Shown one piece after another: positions 47,609 to 60,100 of a stretch of DNA of 64,000 nucleotides. Origin of the DNA: Sorghum bicolor (taxonomy: Eukaryota; Streptophyta; Magnoliopsida; Poales; Poaceae); the NCBI RefSeq assembly GCF_000003195.3, contig NC_012870.2:39585491-39649490 (forward strand), given 5' to 3'. Both the position numbers and the translations under genes were made by a program. Numbering within the stretch: position 1 is the first letter of the stretch; every line of letters begins with the position of its first letter. The notes beneath the pieces were generated by a model that had not been told where the DNA came from, searched no databases, and saw nothing but the letters and a program-made list of their open reading frames with translations.

Positions 47609-49242
47609 TGTTGACGGTCCTTAAGTATCAAATTTAATTATCAAATAAATAAAGAAAAGGATCCAAATGAAATCAACATCCAGACTTAGGGTTTTATCTG
47701 ACAGAATTCCACGAGTTTTGGTGTTTGTCTATTTCTGCAGGGGGTTATCAGGAAATACGGAAGAAAGGCCCACACGTCGGGATTACATAGAGATATTAAC
47801 GTGCCGTGCAATTATCTTACATCTAGAAGACTCCAGAAGCCACGGGAAGCAAGCGGAGAACGAACGGGGCCAGAGGCAGGGCGCCCGCCCTCTGTTGGAG
47901 TCCAATCACGACTCTGTTTCGTGGAAGATCTCCACCGACCTAAAGGATCAAGGATAACCGTTCAATCTAAGTCGGTTTGATCCAACGGCCCATATTCACT
48001 TGAAGGGACTATAAAACCAGACCCCCTGGCCCCTGGAGGAGAGAGCCTCTCAACCCTAATTCATTGTTCTTCAAGGGAGAAGACGCCTCTGATCAAGATT
48101 AGAGCCACCACATCAATTAGATATCTAGATTAGCATAGCTACATAGGATTAGAACTAGAAGGAGTCAATCTTCGATTGGTTTCCAGATCTGTCAAGAGGA
48201 TTCTTGGTAATTCTCTAATTGTGCTTCTAATTGCTTTCTAATTATCTTTGTTCTTCAATATTATGAATATGACTTTGTTCTACTTCAATATATTGTGTAT
48301 GACTTTGCTCTACTTGTTTATATTCAAGATTATATTGTTCTTAGTTTATCATAGTTATGTACTTGGCTTAGTTAGATTGGATCTATATACATGCTTAGGA
48401 TCGTATAGCGTTTATCCATCGGATCCATGTGATAGATATTGTGTAGGCATGGTGCTTATATCGTATTTATCTGCGATTGTACCCAATATGCCAGATCGTG
48501 GGGTAGTTCGTGATAGTGACAACTTCATTGATTCTTATATAGTCCCCCTCTCGTGTATTGGGCTGGCAGAGCAATATTATTAGAGGGGAGTGATTGCTAT
48601 GTTTCTCATTTACCTTGCTAATATCACTATGCATGGGCGTAGTCTTGTCTCGCAATGATTGCTAAGTATGCTTGCACTAACTATGACAACGCTAGACTAT
48701 ATAGTTGAGAATAACTTAGGAAATATTCTTATAGTTCGTTCTAATACCATGCTAATGACTTTCTAGAGTATCTAATTGAGGTGCTTATCATATTTATTAT
48801 GTGGCTAAGTTATGATCAGATTAATTATCTTTGTCACTATTCATTATTTCATATATCCTTTATGTGACACTTACCCCTGTATGAAAGAGTTAGATAAATG
48901 TTCTCAATTATACATGCAATGATAGATGCTCAATCTCATATTCTATTCTGTAATCAATATTGATGATTGCTAATCCCTTCCTAGTGGTAAAAATATAAAT
49001 AACGATACCTGGAATACTTCCCAGTTAAAATGCTACATCGGTATTAATCTGTGCGCTTGTAGATCTCATTCATTATTTATTTAGAAGAGCAATTGCATAT
49101 TTCAATACCGCATCTCTCATATCATGCTGGGGATGACAACTTGGCTTAAGTGGTATGAGGGATAGGTTTGGCATTTTTGGCACCGTTACTAGAATTAGAA
49201 AACTAAGTCTACTTTTGGTAGTGATGTTAAGAATACCCAACA
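47609..49242 (+). repeat. 5' LTR of element F
   Basis: TGTTGACGGTCCTTAAG ... AGAATACCCAACA, 1634 bases. TATAAAA lies at 48010-48016. The GC block is reduced to a single GGGCGCCCGCCC (about 47880-47891). Confidence 0.92.
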
Positions 49243-49250
49243 AGCATTTT

Positions 49251-49268
49251 TGGCGCCGTTGCGGGGGA
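49251..49268 (+). other. tRNA-Asp primer binding site, element F
   Basis: TGGCGCCGTTGCGGGGGA, 17 of 18 to the tRNA-Asp 3' complement, 8 bases after the LTR. Confidence 0.85.
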
Positions 49269-49402
49269 AGGTTGATTACTAATCAGGAATGGAATAAAGG
49301 ATTTTGAGTCATCATTTGCTTCACTAATATGATTGAGCTTATCTATTCCCTCATACAGTTTTACCCCGATATTTTTCTATTTTATCTTATGCAGGGGAAT
49401 GT

Positions 49403-52034
49403 ATGAATAGAAGGCATCTTCCAGGAAATTTTGTTGACAATCCCGAAGCGTTATTCAGAAGAACTAGAGCCAAGCTCAAGAAGAGATCATCAACACTTCA
49501 GCAAGAAGTTTCATCCAATCAAGAAGATCACCGGAACTTGTCTTCAGAGTTCGAAGCCATGGCGAACAAATCAATCCGCGAGTTCTCAGCTCCCACTACG
49601 GACAACATCGGCACTGGACCTGCTGCAGAGATCGATGGCAACTTTGAGATCAAGGCTGGACTTATCAACATGGTGCAATCCAACCAGTTCTGTGGGAAGG
49701 CACACGAAGATGCTAGTGCTCATCTCCAACACTTCCTGGAGATTTGCAACACATTCACCATATCAGGAGTTCCCAGAGATGCTATACTACTTCGCCTCTT
49801 CCCATTCTCACTGTTAGGGAGAGCGAAGCAGTGGTTCTACGCTACAAAGGAGAAGAATACTACGTGGGCACTCTGCTCAACAGACTTCCTGGCTAAGTTC
49901 TTTCCCATGGGCAAGACCAATGCTCTCCGTGGGAAGATTACAAGTTTTCAGCAACAAAATGATGAATCTGTTCTAGAAGCATGGGAGTGCTTCCAAGACT
50001 ACATCCTAGAATGTCCCCATCATGGAATGGAGAGTTGGCTATTGATGCAGACGTTTTATCATGGGCTCGGCAATTGTGCCCGAGAGACCATGGATGCTGC
50101 AGCTGGAGGAGCATTCTTATCACTTACTATACCACAAGCCATAGCTCTTGTGGAGAAGATGGCATCCAACCAAAGCTGGAATGAAGAGAGGACTCAGACA
50201 CGCAAGAGAGGTGGAGGTAGACATGCTGTCTGCAAAGCTAGACCTACTCATGAAGAAGCTCGACGATAGAGCTGGAGATAAGAAGGAAGTTATGCACATC
50301 TACGACTCTCACATGACTTGTGAGGAGTGTGGAGATACTGGACACTCAGGCAACCACTGCCCTGAGATACTTGAGGATGTGAACTACATCAACAACAACA
50401 ACAACAACTACTACAACCGTCCTCAACAAAATCAAGGTTGGAATCAGCAGAGGCCTAACTACTCAGGTAATTATCAAGGTAACAGTTCTTACAACAATAA
50501 TAATAATTTTCCACCTCTGAGAGAGTTAGTGTCTAATCAAGGAAAGCTAATGGATAATCTATCTAAGAAATTGGCATCAAATGATAAAATGCTAGAAAAT
50601 ATAAATAATAGAATGGATAATTTCTGTACTGCCACCAAGAATCAAATTAGCTTTAATAAAATGATTGAATCTCAGTTAAATCAAATAGCTGTTGTTGTTC
50701 CTACTACTAACCCCGGTATACCATCACAACCGGAAGGATTAGAATCGGAAAATCTTGTAGACATGTTTGATGCGGGTAATAACTGGAGTAACCGAGTCAC
50801 TGAATTCACTAGTGACCTTCTGCTGGTCAAGAGAGGCGATCCAGGATGCCCCGTCATCCCGATCTCCATCGGCATGGTGGACGTCCCAGAAGCACTCTGC
50901 GACTTTGGCTCCAGCGTCAACATTATGCCCAGGGTACTCTATGAAAAATTCTTTACATATCCTTTATTAGAAACAACCGTGTGTTTGCAGTTTGCAGATC
51001 AGACAATATGTTTTCTAAAAGGAATATTGAAGAACCTTTGTGTCCGAGTTGGTACCTTGTATGCCCCAGCAGACTTCGTAGTGGTAGAGACCGGAAATTA
51101 TGAGAGGGCACCCATCATCTTAGGGAGGCCATTCTTAAACACCACGGGAGCTATCATCTACGCTAGCACTACCAAGATCAGTTTCTACATCAAAGGGAGG
51201 AAGGAGACATTCTTCTTCAAGAACAAGACTACACAAATCCCAGATCAATCCAGACGTCAATCAAGGAAGAGGACCAACAGGAGGAACAGGAACAAGCAAG
51301 TGTGGACCGAGTCAGCTAAGATGGTCACTGCAATTCATGGAGGCCAAGATCATCAACTTAAGTCACCGTTTTTGACCAAGAAGGACGACCCAGGAATGCC
51401 AAGCATCTACTGCTCCATAAATGGATACAACTTCTACAAGACGTTTTGCGACACCGGATCGGGCGTCAACATAATGGCCGCAGTCACCTATCGGCTCTTG
51501 TTCGGAACCATGCCACTAAGACCAACATACATTCAGCTTCAGATGGCATATCAGACATTCCGAGAAGTTAAAGGAACAATAACTGATGTCCCAGTCAAAA
51601 TAGACGATCATTTTGTCTACACAGACTTTTAGGTTATTGACATGGGAGAAGACGAATACGATCCACCCATCATCCTTGGAAGACCATTCCTCAGCACCGT
51701 TAAAGCAATCATCTACATTGGAATCGGAGAAGTCCATATGCACTTTCCCTCAGAGAAGGTACGCCGTTATTTTATTGACCCTAACTATATCGTTGAAGAA
51801 TCTAAGCAGGTAAGAAAACGACGCAACCGCAACCAGAGGAGGCAAATCATCAAGGATGGATGGGCAGACTATGAAGGAGAAGTGGTAAGGTCAGAAGACG
51901 TAGAGTTTAAACAGAATTATCCAGAGGAGACCGAAGCATCGAGTCAGGTATGGAAAGAGAAGATAACTATACATGAAGACAAGGCGCCGCCGGAAGTACC
52001 GACTACGCCAACCAATGAATCCGACGTCAATTGA
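49403..52034 (+). pseudogene. Element F gag with tandem retropepsin-like domains (best copy)
   Basis: The start is ATG at 49403 (MNRRHLPGNFVDNPEALF). Capsid runs through about 50.1 kb. A 20-base deletion near 50219, flanked by GGAGGTA/GGAGATA microhomology, shifts the frame. Then come the CCHC knuckle CEECGDTGHSGNHC, an Asn-rich linker (YINNNNNNYYNRPQQNQ), a short helical region, and protease 1 (RGDPGCPVIPISIG, CDFGSSVNIMP, APIILGRPFLNTTGAIIYAS). A basic linker follows (RRQSRKRTNRRNRNK), then protease 2 (KDDPGMPSIYCSINGYNFYK, CDTGSGVNIM, DPPIILGRPFLSTVKAIIYI). A TAG at 51630-51632 lies inside protease 2. Each protease half has the full set of retropepsin landmarks. It ends at TGA near 52034. 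No pol enzymes follow. Confidence 0.9.
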
Positions 52035-52735
52035 GAAAGAGAAGAGTCCCGTTCGGAGGACTTAAAAACACCGAACACCTTGCCAAGAGGTAAACTTGGT
52101 AGTTATCTTTTTCCCTTTCAATTATTTCAAATAGTTTGCTTAGTTAATCATGTTCACACTATCCTAAAAAGAAAATAAAAATGTGAAAAACAGTAAGCCC
52201 CATGTGAGTATACAAGTGGCATAAAACCCATAAGTACATTCACTGTGGTGGCATAAAAATAAAATAAATATTTTTCTGCTTTATAAAAATGAAAATATAA
52301 AAACAGGGAGTAATGATTATTAAGGAGTCTCAACATGATAAAGGCTAGATATTTACGCTAACACTTAATCAGTTCCACAAGCTTTGTTGTCTATTTGAGC
52401 TCCACAGAATTTAAGAATCAAGAAGACTAGCAGACGGAGGACATTCTAATTGCTGTCAGATGCTGCTGACTTTCAAATACACCTTTGCCACCTGCTAGCT
52501 ACATCGAGAGAAATTACGTCAAAATTCAGCTTGGGGGAGAGCACCCCCATTTATCCTGATAAGTATTTCTATCTATCTTTATACTTATATTATATTAGAA
52601 TATAAATATACATAACTATGAAAAACCAAATAAAGATTTTATGCTTATATATATATATCTTCTGCTTAGTGTGTTCAATAAATAAATAAAGTGGCTATGC
52701 TAATCTGTATCTAAATAAAACTCTAGCATGGATAT
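52035..52735 (+). other. Element F 3' non-coding region, truncated by element G
   Basis: Parallel to 44.22-44.95 kb of E, with AGCTTGGGGGAGAG at 52528-52541. It ends at CTAGCATGGATAT, where the LTR of G begins. The rest, starting GATGAATAGTTGC in E, is expected beyond the window. Confidence 0.75.
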
Positions 52736-53423
52736 TGTTGACACCATTTTTGGACACGTGTCCAGGATAGCAGGATAAGGTGGCAGTACGATGCGGGTTG
52801 CTGATAAGGATGGTTGCCGATGAGGGAAAGGTTGAATGTGACTAAGTCCTCAAGCAGTAATACGGTGCCGATGACCAAGTAAAAAGGTCTGCCGATGACT
52901 ATGGCAAGGGGATTGCCGATGACGCGAAGGAGGAGTCCGGAAGCTGCCAGTTGTCATGTGGAGGAGTTTTGGTTTGTTACGAAGGGTGGTTTTATTATTT
53001 CCTTAGTTATTCGCATCGTTTTGTATACGGGTTCCGTGTAAATTGGAATTCGAATTCTAATCGTGTCTGGTCTTAGCTCTTTGAGCAGGGTATAAATATA
53101 AGCCCTAGGACCTTGTAATAAGACATCAATCAATCAATCAAACACACGTTTTTACTCATATTCCAGCATTTACTTTTCGACGACTTCGTCATACGTTTTC
53201 TTTTTGTTACGAGTTCTTAGGAATTCGTCGACTCAAGCTCGGCGTATCCTCAAGTTCCGCGTGAGTACCTCTTAGCCGTGACATCCGGGCGCATCGCTGT
53301 TGTCAGGACTAAAGTATTCGAGTTATCACCTTTGCCGATAGTAAGGTCAAATCGGCTGGCACGCCTTAACGTTTGGATCGGGTATTAGCCCTTTGTGTTT
53401 GCAGATTAGTTTTTGCATCAACA
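52736..53423 (+). repeat. 5' LTR of Tat-lineage element G
   Basis: It starts TGTTGACACCATTTTTGG and ends TTTTTGCATCAACA, about 688 bases. TATAAATATA lies at 53091-53100, followed by CCTTGTAATAAGACATC. The word GCCGAT/ATCGGC already occurs six times here. The 3' copy is outside the window, so the right end is inferred from the CA end and the primer site. Confidence 0.85.
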
Positions 53424-53430
53424 CATCTTT

Positions 53431-53448
53431 TGGCACGCCCAGTGGGAC
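53431..53448 (+). other. Primer binding site of element G
   Basis: TGGCACGCCCAGTGGGAC lies 7 bases after the LTR. It has the TGG start of a tRNA-complementary site but is not the tRNA-Asp type. I could not assign the tRNA from memory. Confidence 0.6.
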
Positions 53449-53469
53449 CGATTCAAGATCAAGATCAGC

Positions 53470-56400
53470 ATGTCGATCTCTGATCTCGATCAAGACAACG
53501 TCATCCCCGTGACGGAAGCCAACCTCAAGGATGAGCAGAAGCAAGCTATTGCCCAAGCTATGGAAGAGTTCAAGCAGCAATGCCTGAAGTCTTTCAGCAT
53601 AAACAGGAGCGGCGAAGTGGTCCAGAAAGATGCACTGCCGGCACCACGGCAGGTCACTTTTGACGCCAATCCTGGCAAGCTTCAAGACATGGTTGACAAT
53701 GCCATCAATCGAGCGCTGATCAACCAAGCTGGTGTACTGTCTAATACGGTTTTCAACGCCGTGGCAAGAACCTTCAAGGAAGGACAAATCCCGCCGGATT
53801 ATGTGGGCCCTTCCCATCATCAACCCATGGCACCAGAGGTTACGGCTCCATCGGCTGCCTTGACGAGTGCAAGTGCACAGTCTGCCGTCCCTCCAAGTAC
53901 ATTGGGAACTACTGGCGCACTATCTATGCCGATGGCAACCAACCCACAAATTTCAGTTGGGCAGCATAAACTGACAACAGATATGTTGGCATCGGCAATG
54001 TCGGGATTAACTCTTCCTCCCAACTGGTGGGGTTATGGTATGCCTCCAGAGTTGACGCCAGGAACATCACAGGTAACTGACATGAGGGGCAAAACTCCTA
54101 TGACATCGGCACCTTCCAATGTGCCGGTGAACCAGAGTCCTCGGTATACCACAACTACTACTGCAAGGCCTCACACTGGAAATCCTCAAGATTCAATGTT
54201 CCAGATGCCCAACGCATCGGCAGAGTCAATGCTGATGCAACAGAGGCCTATGGCCCAGTCGGGGTATGTCAATTCAACGACGATACCCAATCACCAATCA
54301 TCGGCAGCACCTATGCCGATGAACGCTAATAATGGATGGCTTGGACAGCAAGCCTTTCCACAGTCGCCCCAGCAGGGTTATCAGACTACGGGGTTCCAGC
54401 AAGGGCAGGTTTATCCCGGGTTCCAAGGTCAGGGAATTCCCAACCAGCCCATAAATTTTGGACAGCAACTCGGAGGACAGCCAATCGGTGGACAACAGTT
54501 TGGTAGTCCGCAGATTGGAGGACAGGTGACCAATACGATGTTCCATACAGGTCACATCCCAAACAGACACGTGGAGGTTCGCCACCAAGTGCCGGATCTG
54601 CAGCCGCCTCATCGGCAAGATGCCGATGCTTATTGGGCCGATAAGATTGCTGAAGTAATGAGGGAACAATTTGGGATAAAACCCAAAGTCAACACTTATT
54701 CTTATCGGACACCGTATCCTCCAGCGTATGATTTGATCCCGCTTCCACATCGGTAGAAGGTACCAGATTTTACAAAGTTTTCCGGACAGGACGACACGTC
54801 AACCATGGAGCATGTCAACAGGTTCATTATTCAATGTGGAGAGGCTGGTAACAGGGACGAATTAAGGGTTCGTCTATTTTCGTCATCACTTTCTGGATCG
54901 GCCTTTACTTGGTTCATATCGTTACCTCCCAACTCAGTAATTACTTGGGCCGATCTAGAGAAGCAATTCCACAGATACTTCTTCTCGGGGGTTCATGAGA
55001 AGAAGATCACCGACTTGGTTAAGTTGAGGCAACGTAATGACGAGTCGGTTGAGGGATTTGTGCAGAGGGTACGAGAGGTCAAGAATAAATGCTATAGCCT
55101 GGTTCTGGATGATCGGCAGCTAGCCGATTTGGCTTTCCAGGGTTTGTTGCCACATATCAGGGATAAGTATGCATCTCAAGAGTTCGAGAGTTTAAGTCAT
55201 TTGGTGCAGAGAATATCTGATCAAGACATCCAGCCTTTCGAGCCTAAGAGGGCATGGAATAAGAAAGTGTCATTTGTTGACGAAGCAACAAGCTCAGATT
55301 CCGACGAGGAACCAGTAATCGGTTTGGCAGAGTGGGTAAAAAACAAGAAGCCGATGTCTTGTCCTTTTGGGCAGAAAGAACCAGAGAAGTTCGCCTTTGA
55401 CACCGCCAAGGCCGATAGGATATTTGACTTTCTGCTTCAGGAAGGTCAAATCAAACTGTCACCTAACCATGTGATCCCGTCGGCAGAAGAGTTGAAGAGG
55501 ATGAGATATTGCAAGTGGCATAATGCAACTTCACATGACACCAACGAGTGCAAAGTATTCAGACAACAGCTGCAATCGGCTATAGAGTCGGGGAGGATCA
55601 AGTTTGACAGTTCTAAGGCCCAGAAGCCGATGAAGATAGACCAACATCCTTTCCCGACAAACATGTTGGATGCTAAGGGGAAGGCTAAGGTCTTAACATC
55701 GAAGACAGCTGAGAAGAGTGCATCGGTAGATCCTCAGCATCAAGTTACTACCGCCGATGCAAGAAGTAAGGGCTTGGTCCAGGAAGGAGCTAGCTCAGGA
55801 AGACTTCCTCGGTCTGGTATTGTCATAACTCATAGAAGGCCTCGAGAGAGATGGCAACAACGGGAAGATCGATATCGGCGCCAGCAGGAGGATTATCAAC
55901 GGGAAGAAGAAAGACGCCGACAGGAGTGGAATCGGCACAGGGATCATTGGAATTGCCCATTCTTCATCCATTGTTGGGAGGAAAATATCAAGCTTCCTAC
56001 TGTCAGAGACTGCCCTGAATGCAACGGTTATGATCGGTACGATAGGAACGATCGGCGTTATCATGATGATGAACGGCGATTTAATGGGCCAATCAGAGGA
56101 AGAGCGTCAGTTCATGATCGGCTGGGGGGCAGGCTTAGTGTTCGCGATCGGCTCGGTGACCGTGTCCAGTATTTTCCCAGGAACCAGGAAGAGCTTGAGG
56201 AAATGGCTAATGCGCGAGTTCCCGATGAGTTCATATTTTGCAGAGATGCTAACACACATCGTATGGAGTCAAGGGAGAACCGACGCCCGGCAGTAAGGCA
56301 AAGGCCACTTCCTCCATGGTGCCCTCAAGGATTAACCAAGACACAGAAAAGGAGGTTGCAACGAGAAAGGCAAGAGGAGTTAAATAAAGGAGAGAGTTCT

Positions 56401-57117
56401 GAAAGTCGGCAGCCGGCAGACACTAAGAAGGAAGGTCCATCGGCAGGCGTCAACATGGTATTCATGTTGCCGATAGAGTTTCTCGCACCGGCCAGTAACG
56501 ATGAGTTGGGATTTTCTGATCAGATAGCTCAGTTGGCTCTGGATCCGATGACGGCTATCTTTGAGAAACCTGCCGATAACGAGAGGCAGCATCTTAAAGC
56601 TTTGTTCCTCAAAGGAAGGGTTGATGGGCAGCCAATGACTAAGATCCTAGTTGATGGTGGAGCTGCTATTAATATTATGCCGTATGCAGTGTATCGGAAG
56701 CTTGGGAAAGGGGATCAGGATTTGACCAAGACCGATATGATGCTCAAAGACTTTGAGGGAAACGTGTCTCCGGTCAAGGGGGCGATATGTGCGGAGTTGA
56801 CCATCGGCAGCAAAACCTTGCCGACAACTTTTTTCGTGATCAGCGGAAAAGGTGCCTACAATTTATTATTGGGGAGAGATTGGATTCATGCCAATTGTTG
56901 TGTCTCATCTACAATGCATCAGTGCTTGGTTCAGTGGGTAGGTGACAAGATTGAGATCGTCCCAGGGGATTCTTCTTATGTTATCGCATCGGCAGAAGCG
57001 GATACTTATGAAAAGACTAGGTGCATTTCAGGAGAAGTTTGGGAGAAAGATTTTCTCAAAGTTGCCGATTATGAGATTCCACCGATCCAAGCAGTCGGTT
57101 CTGACGACGGTTTTTAA
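53470..57117 (+). pseudogene. Element G gag-protease ORF with one nonsense codon
   Basis: It starts MSISDLDQDNVIPVTE. A long Gln/Gly/Pro/Met-rich, probably disordered segment (to about 54.6 kb) precedes a retrotransposon gag domain (FTKFSGQDDTSTMEHVNRF; SLSGSAFTWFISLPPNSVITW; ADLEKQFHRYFFSG). Two Cys/His clusters follow (CKWHNATSHDTNEC near 55.51 kb; CPFFIHCWEE with DCPEC near 55.96 kb), as known for Tat gag. The protease active site is LVDGGAAINIMP (56.65 kb), with NLLLGRDWIHAN as the second block. A TAG at 54754-54756, in frame and best explained as a mutated CAG, splits gag. The stop TAA at 57115-57117 overlaps the pol ATG as TAATG. Confidence 0.92.
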
Positions 57118-60100
57118 TGGATAGATTCGCCGATGATGGAAAATTAGGCCAGGGATTCACATCGGCCGATGATTTGGTAGAAGTAGATATAGGTAGTGGT
57201 GATAAGCCTAGGCCTACTTTTATTAGTGCTAAACTAGATCCTGAGTGTAAACGGCAATTAACTAGTTTGTTAAAGGAATATAAAGATTGCTTTGCTTGGG
57301 ATTATACAGAGATGCCTGGTTTAGACCGATCAATTGTTGAACATCGGTTACCCATTAAGTCTGGATTTCGGCCACATCAGCAACCAGCCCGCCGATGTAA
57401 TCCTAACATTCTACCTGATATTAAGGCCGAAATCACTAAACTTATTGAAGCTAAGTTTATTCGGCAGTGTCGGTATGCCGAATGGATTTCCAATGTCGTC
57501 CCGGTTTACAAGAAGAACGGGAAGCTTCGGGTGTGCATTGATTTCAGGAATCTCAATAAAGCTACGCCGATGGATGGATACCCAATGCCTGTCGCCGATC
57601 TACTGGTTGATGCTGCGGCTGGCCATCGGGTCATCAGCTTCATGGATGGTAATGCGGGTTACAATCAAATATTCATGGCAGAAGAGGATATTCCAAAAAC
57701 CGCATTCAGGTGTCCTGGTCATGTTGGACTATTTGAATGGATAGTCATGACTTTTGGGTTAAGGAATGTCGGTGCTACTTATCAAAGGGCTATGAATTTT
57801 ATATTTCATGAGTTCATCGGCAAGATCGTAGAAATTTATATTGATGATGTGGTGGTCAAGTCTGGAGATTTCTCAAAGCATCTTGCCGATTTACGAAGAG
57901 TGTTGGAGTGCACAAGGAAGCATGGATTGAAGATGAATCCCAACAAGTGTGCATTTGGTGTATCGGCAGGGCAGTTTCTTGGTTTCATGGTACATCAGAG
58001 GGGTATTGAAATTAGTCGGAGATCTATTGATGCCATCAATAAAATAGTGGCCCCTACCAATAAAACCGAGCTCCAATCTTTGATCGGCAAAGTGAATTTT
58101 ATCAGAAGATTTATATCAAATTTATCTGGGAGAATTCGTGCTTTCAGTCCTCTTCTAAAATTGAGAGCCGATCAGGAGTTTGTTTGGGGAGAAGAACAGC
58201 AGTTGGCTCTAGATGAAATCAAAAAGTATCTAGTAAACCCTCCAGTTTTAGTTCCACCTCAACAAGGGAAACCCTTCAAATTATACTTATCTACCGATGG
58301 ATCGGTTATCGGCTCAGCTTTGGTTCAGGAGTTTGAAGGGAAAGAGAGAGTAATTTATTATTTGAGTAGGAGGTTGATTGATGCTGAAACCAGATATTCG
58401 GCCATCGAGAAGCTGTGCTTATGCTTATATTTTTCATGTATCAAGCTAAGACATTACCTATTGTCGGCCGAATGTGCTGTTATTTGCAAAGATGACGTAA
58501 TCCGATACATGCTATCTATGCCAATTATGAGTGGAAGGATCGGTAAATGGATTTTAGCGCTGTCGGAATTCGATTTGCGTTACGAATCGGCTAAGGCGGT
58601 CAAAGGGCAGGTTATGGCCGATTTTGTGACTCAACATTGCGGCCTAGTGGAAACCTTGGAAATTGCACCCTGGACGCTCTTCTTTGATGGATCTACCTGT
58701 GATCGGGGAGCAGGAATCGGTATTGTGTTAGTTTCTCCTAAGGGGAGGAAGTATGAATTTTCCTTACCGATTGTTGCTACATCAACAAATAATCAGGCTG
58801 AGTATCAAGCTCTGATCAAGGGATTGGAGTTGTTAAGAGAAGTTCGTGCTGATGCTGTTGAAGTATTCGGGGATTCCATGTTGGTTATAAATCAATTAGC
58901 CGGAAGCTATGAATGCCGAAGTGAAGTTCTCATAACCTATTTCGAGAAAAGTATGCAACTGTTAAAGGAATTCAAAAACTTCCGGTTGGAGCATGTTCCC
59001 CGATTGCATAATGAGGACGCTAATCGGTTAGCCCAGCATGCCTCAGGATATCAGCCAATGATTAATGCAACATCGGCAGTCAGTGCCGGTGACTGGAGGA
59101 AAGAGATTGTCGACTATCTAGAAGATCCATCTAAGAAAGTTGGAAGACGGGTTCGATTTCAAGCGACCAAGTATGTGCTCCTTGAAAATGAATTGTATTA
59201 TCGAACTATCGACGGAATTCTTCTCCGATGCTTGGGTGATGATGAAGCCAAAAGTTTAATGGGGGAAATCCATGAAGGAGTATGTGGAGCGCATCAGTCA
59301 GCTTTCAAGATGAAGTGGATGATTCGAAGGAATGGATATTTTTGGCCAACCATACTTGAAGATTGTTTTAAATATTTCAAGGGTTGTCAAGGTTGTCAAA
59401 AGTTCGGTAATATCCAGAGAGCACCCGCATCGGCTATGAATCCTATAATAAAACCTTGGCCGTTCCGGGGGTGGGCCATCGATCTGATCGGCCAGATTTA
59501 TCCACCATCTAGCAAAGGGCATAAGTTCATTCTAGTTGCCACTGACTATTTCACTAAGTGGGTCGAAGCTATTCCCTTGAAGAAAGTCACATCGGCCAAT
59601 ATGATTGATTTTGTGAAGGAGCATATTATTTACCGATTTGGGATTCCCCAAACGATTACTACCGATCAGGGCACCATGTTCACGTCAGGGGAGTTCGATG
59701 AATTCGCAATCGGTATGGGAATTAAAGTGTTGAATTCCTCTCCTTACTATGCTCAAGCCAACGGGCAGGCCGAAGCGTCTAACAAAGGAATTATCAAGCT
59801 TATTAAACGAAAGATTGAAGAAAACCCTAGGCGGTGGCATACAGTGTTAAATGAAGCACTGTGGTCCTATCGGATGGCTTGCCATGGATCAACCAAGGTG
59901 TCGCCTTATCAATTGGTGTATAGACATGATGCAGTATTGCCTTGGGAGATTAAGGCTGGATCTAGGTGATTATCTTTTCAAGATCAATTGACTGCCGATG
60001 ATTATGCCACTTTGATGACCGATGAGTTAGATGATTTAGCAGGACATCGGTTAAAGGCCTTAATGAGTATAGAAGAAAATAAGAAGAGAGTTGCTAGATG

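Noticed and set aside
55795..56296. Alternative frames on both strands inside gag of element G
   Set aside because: Caused by the Asp/Arg-rich repeats of the real gag frame (GAT CGG type codons), no domain.
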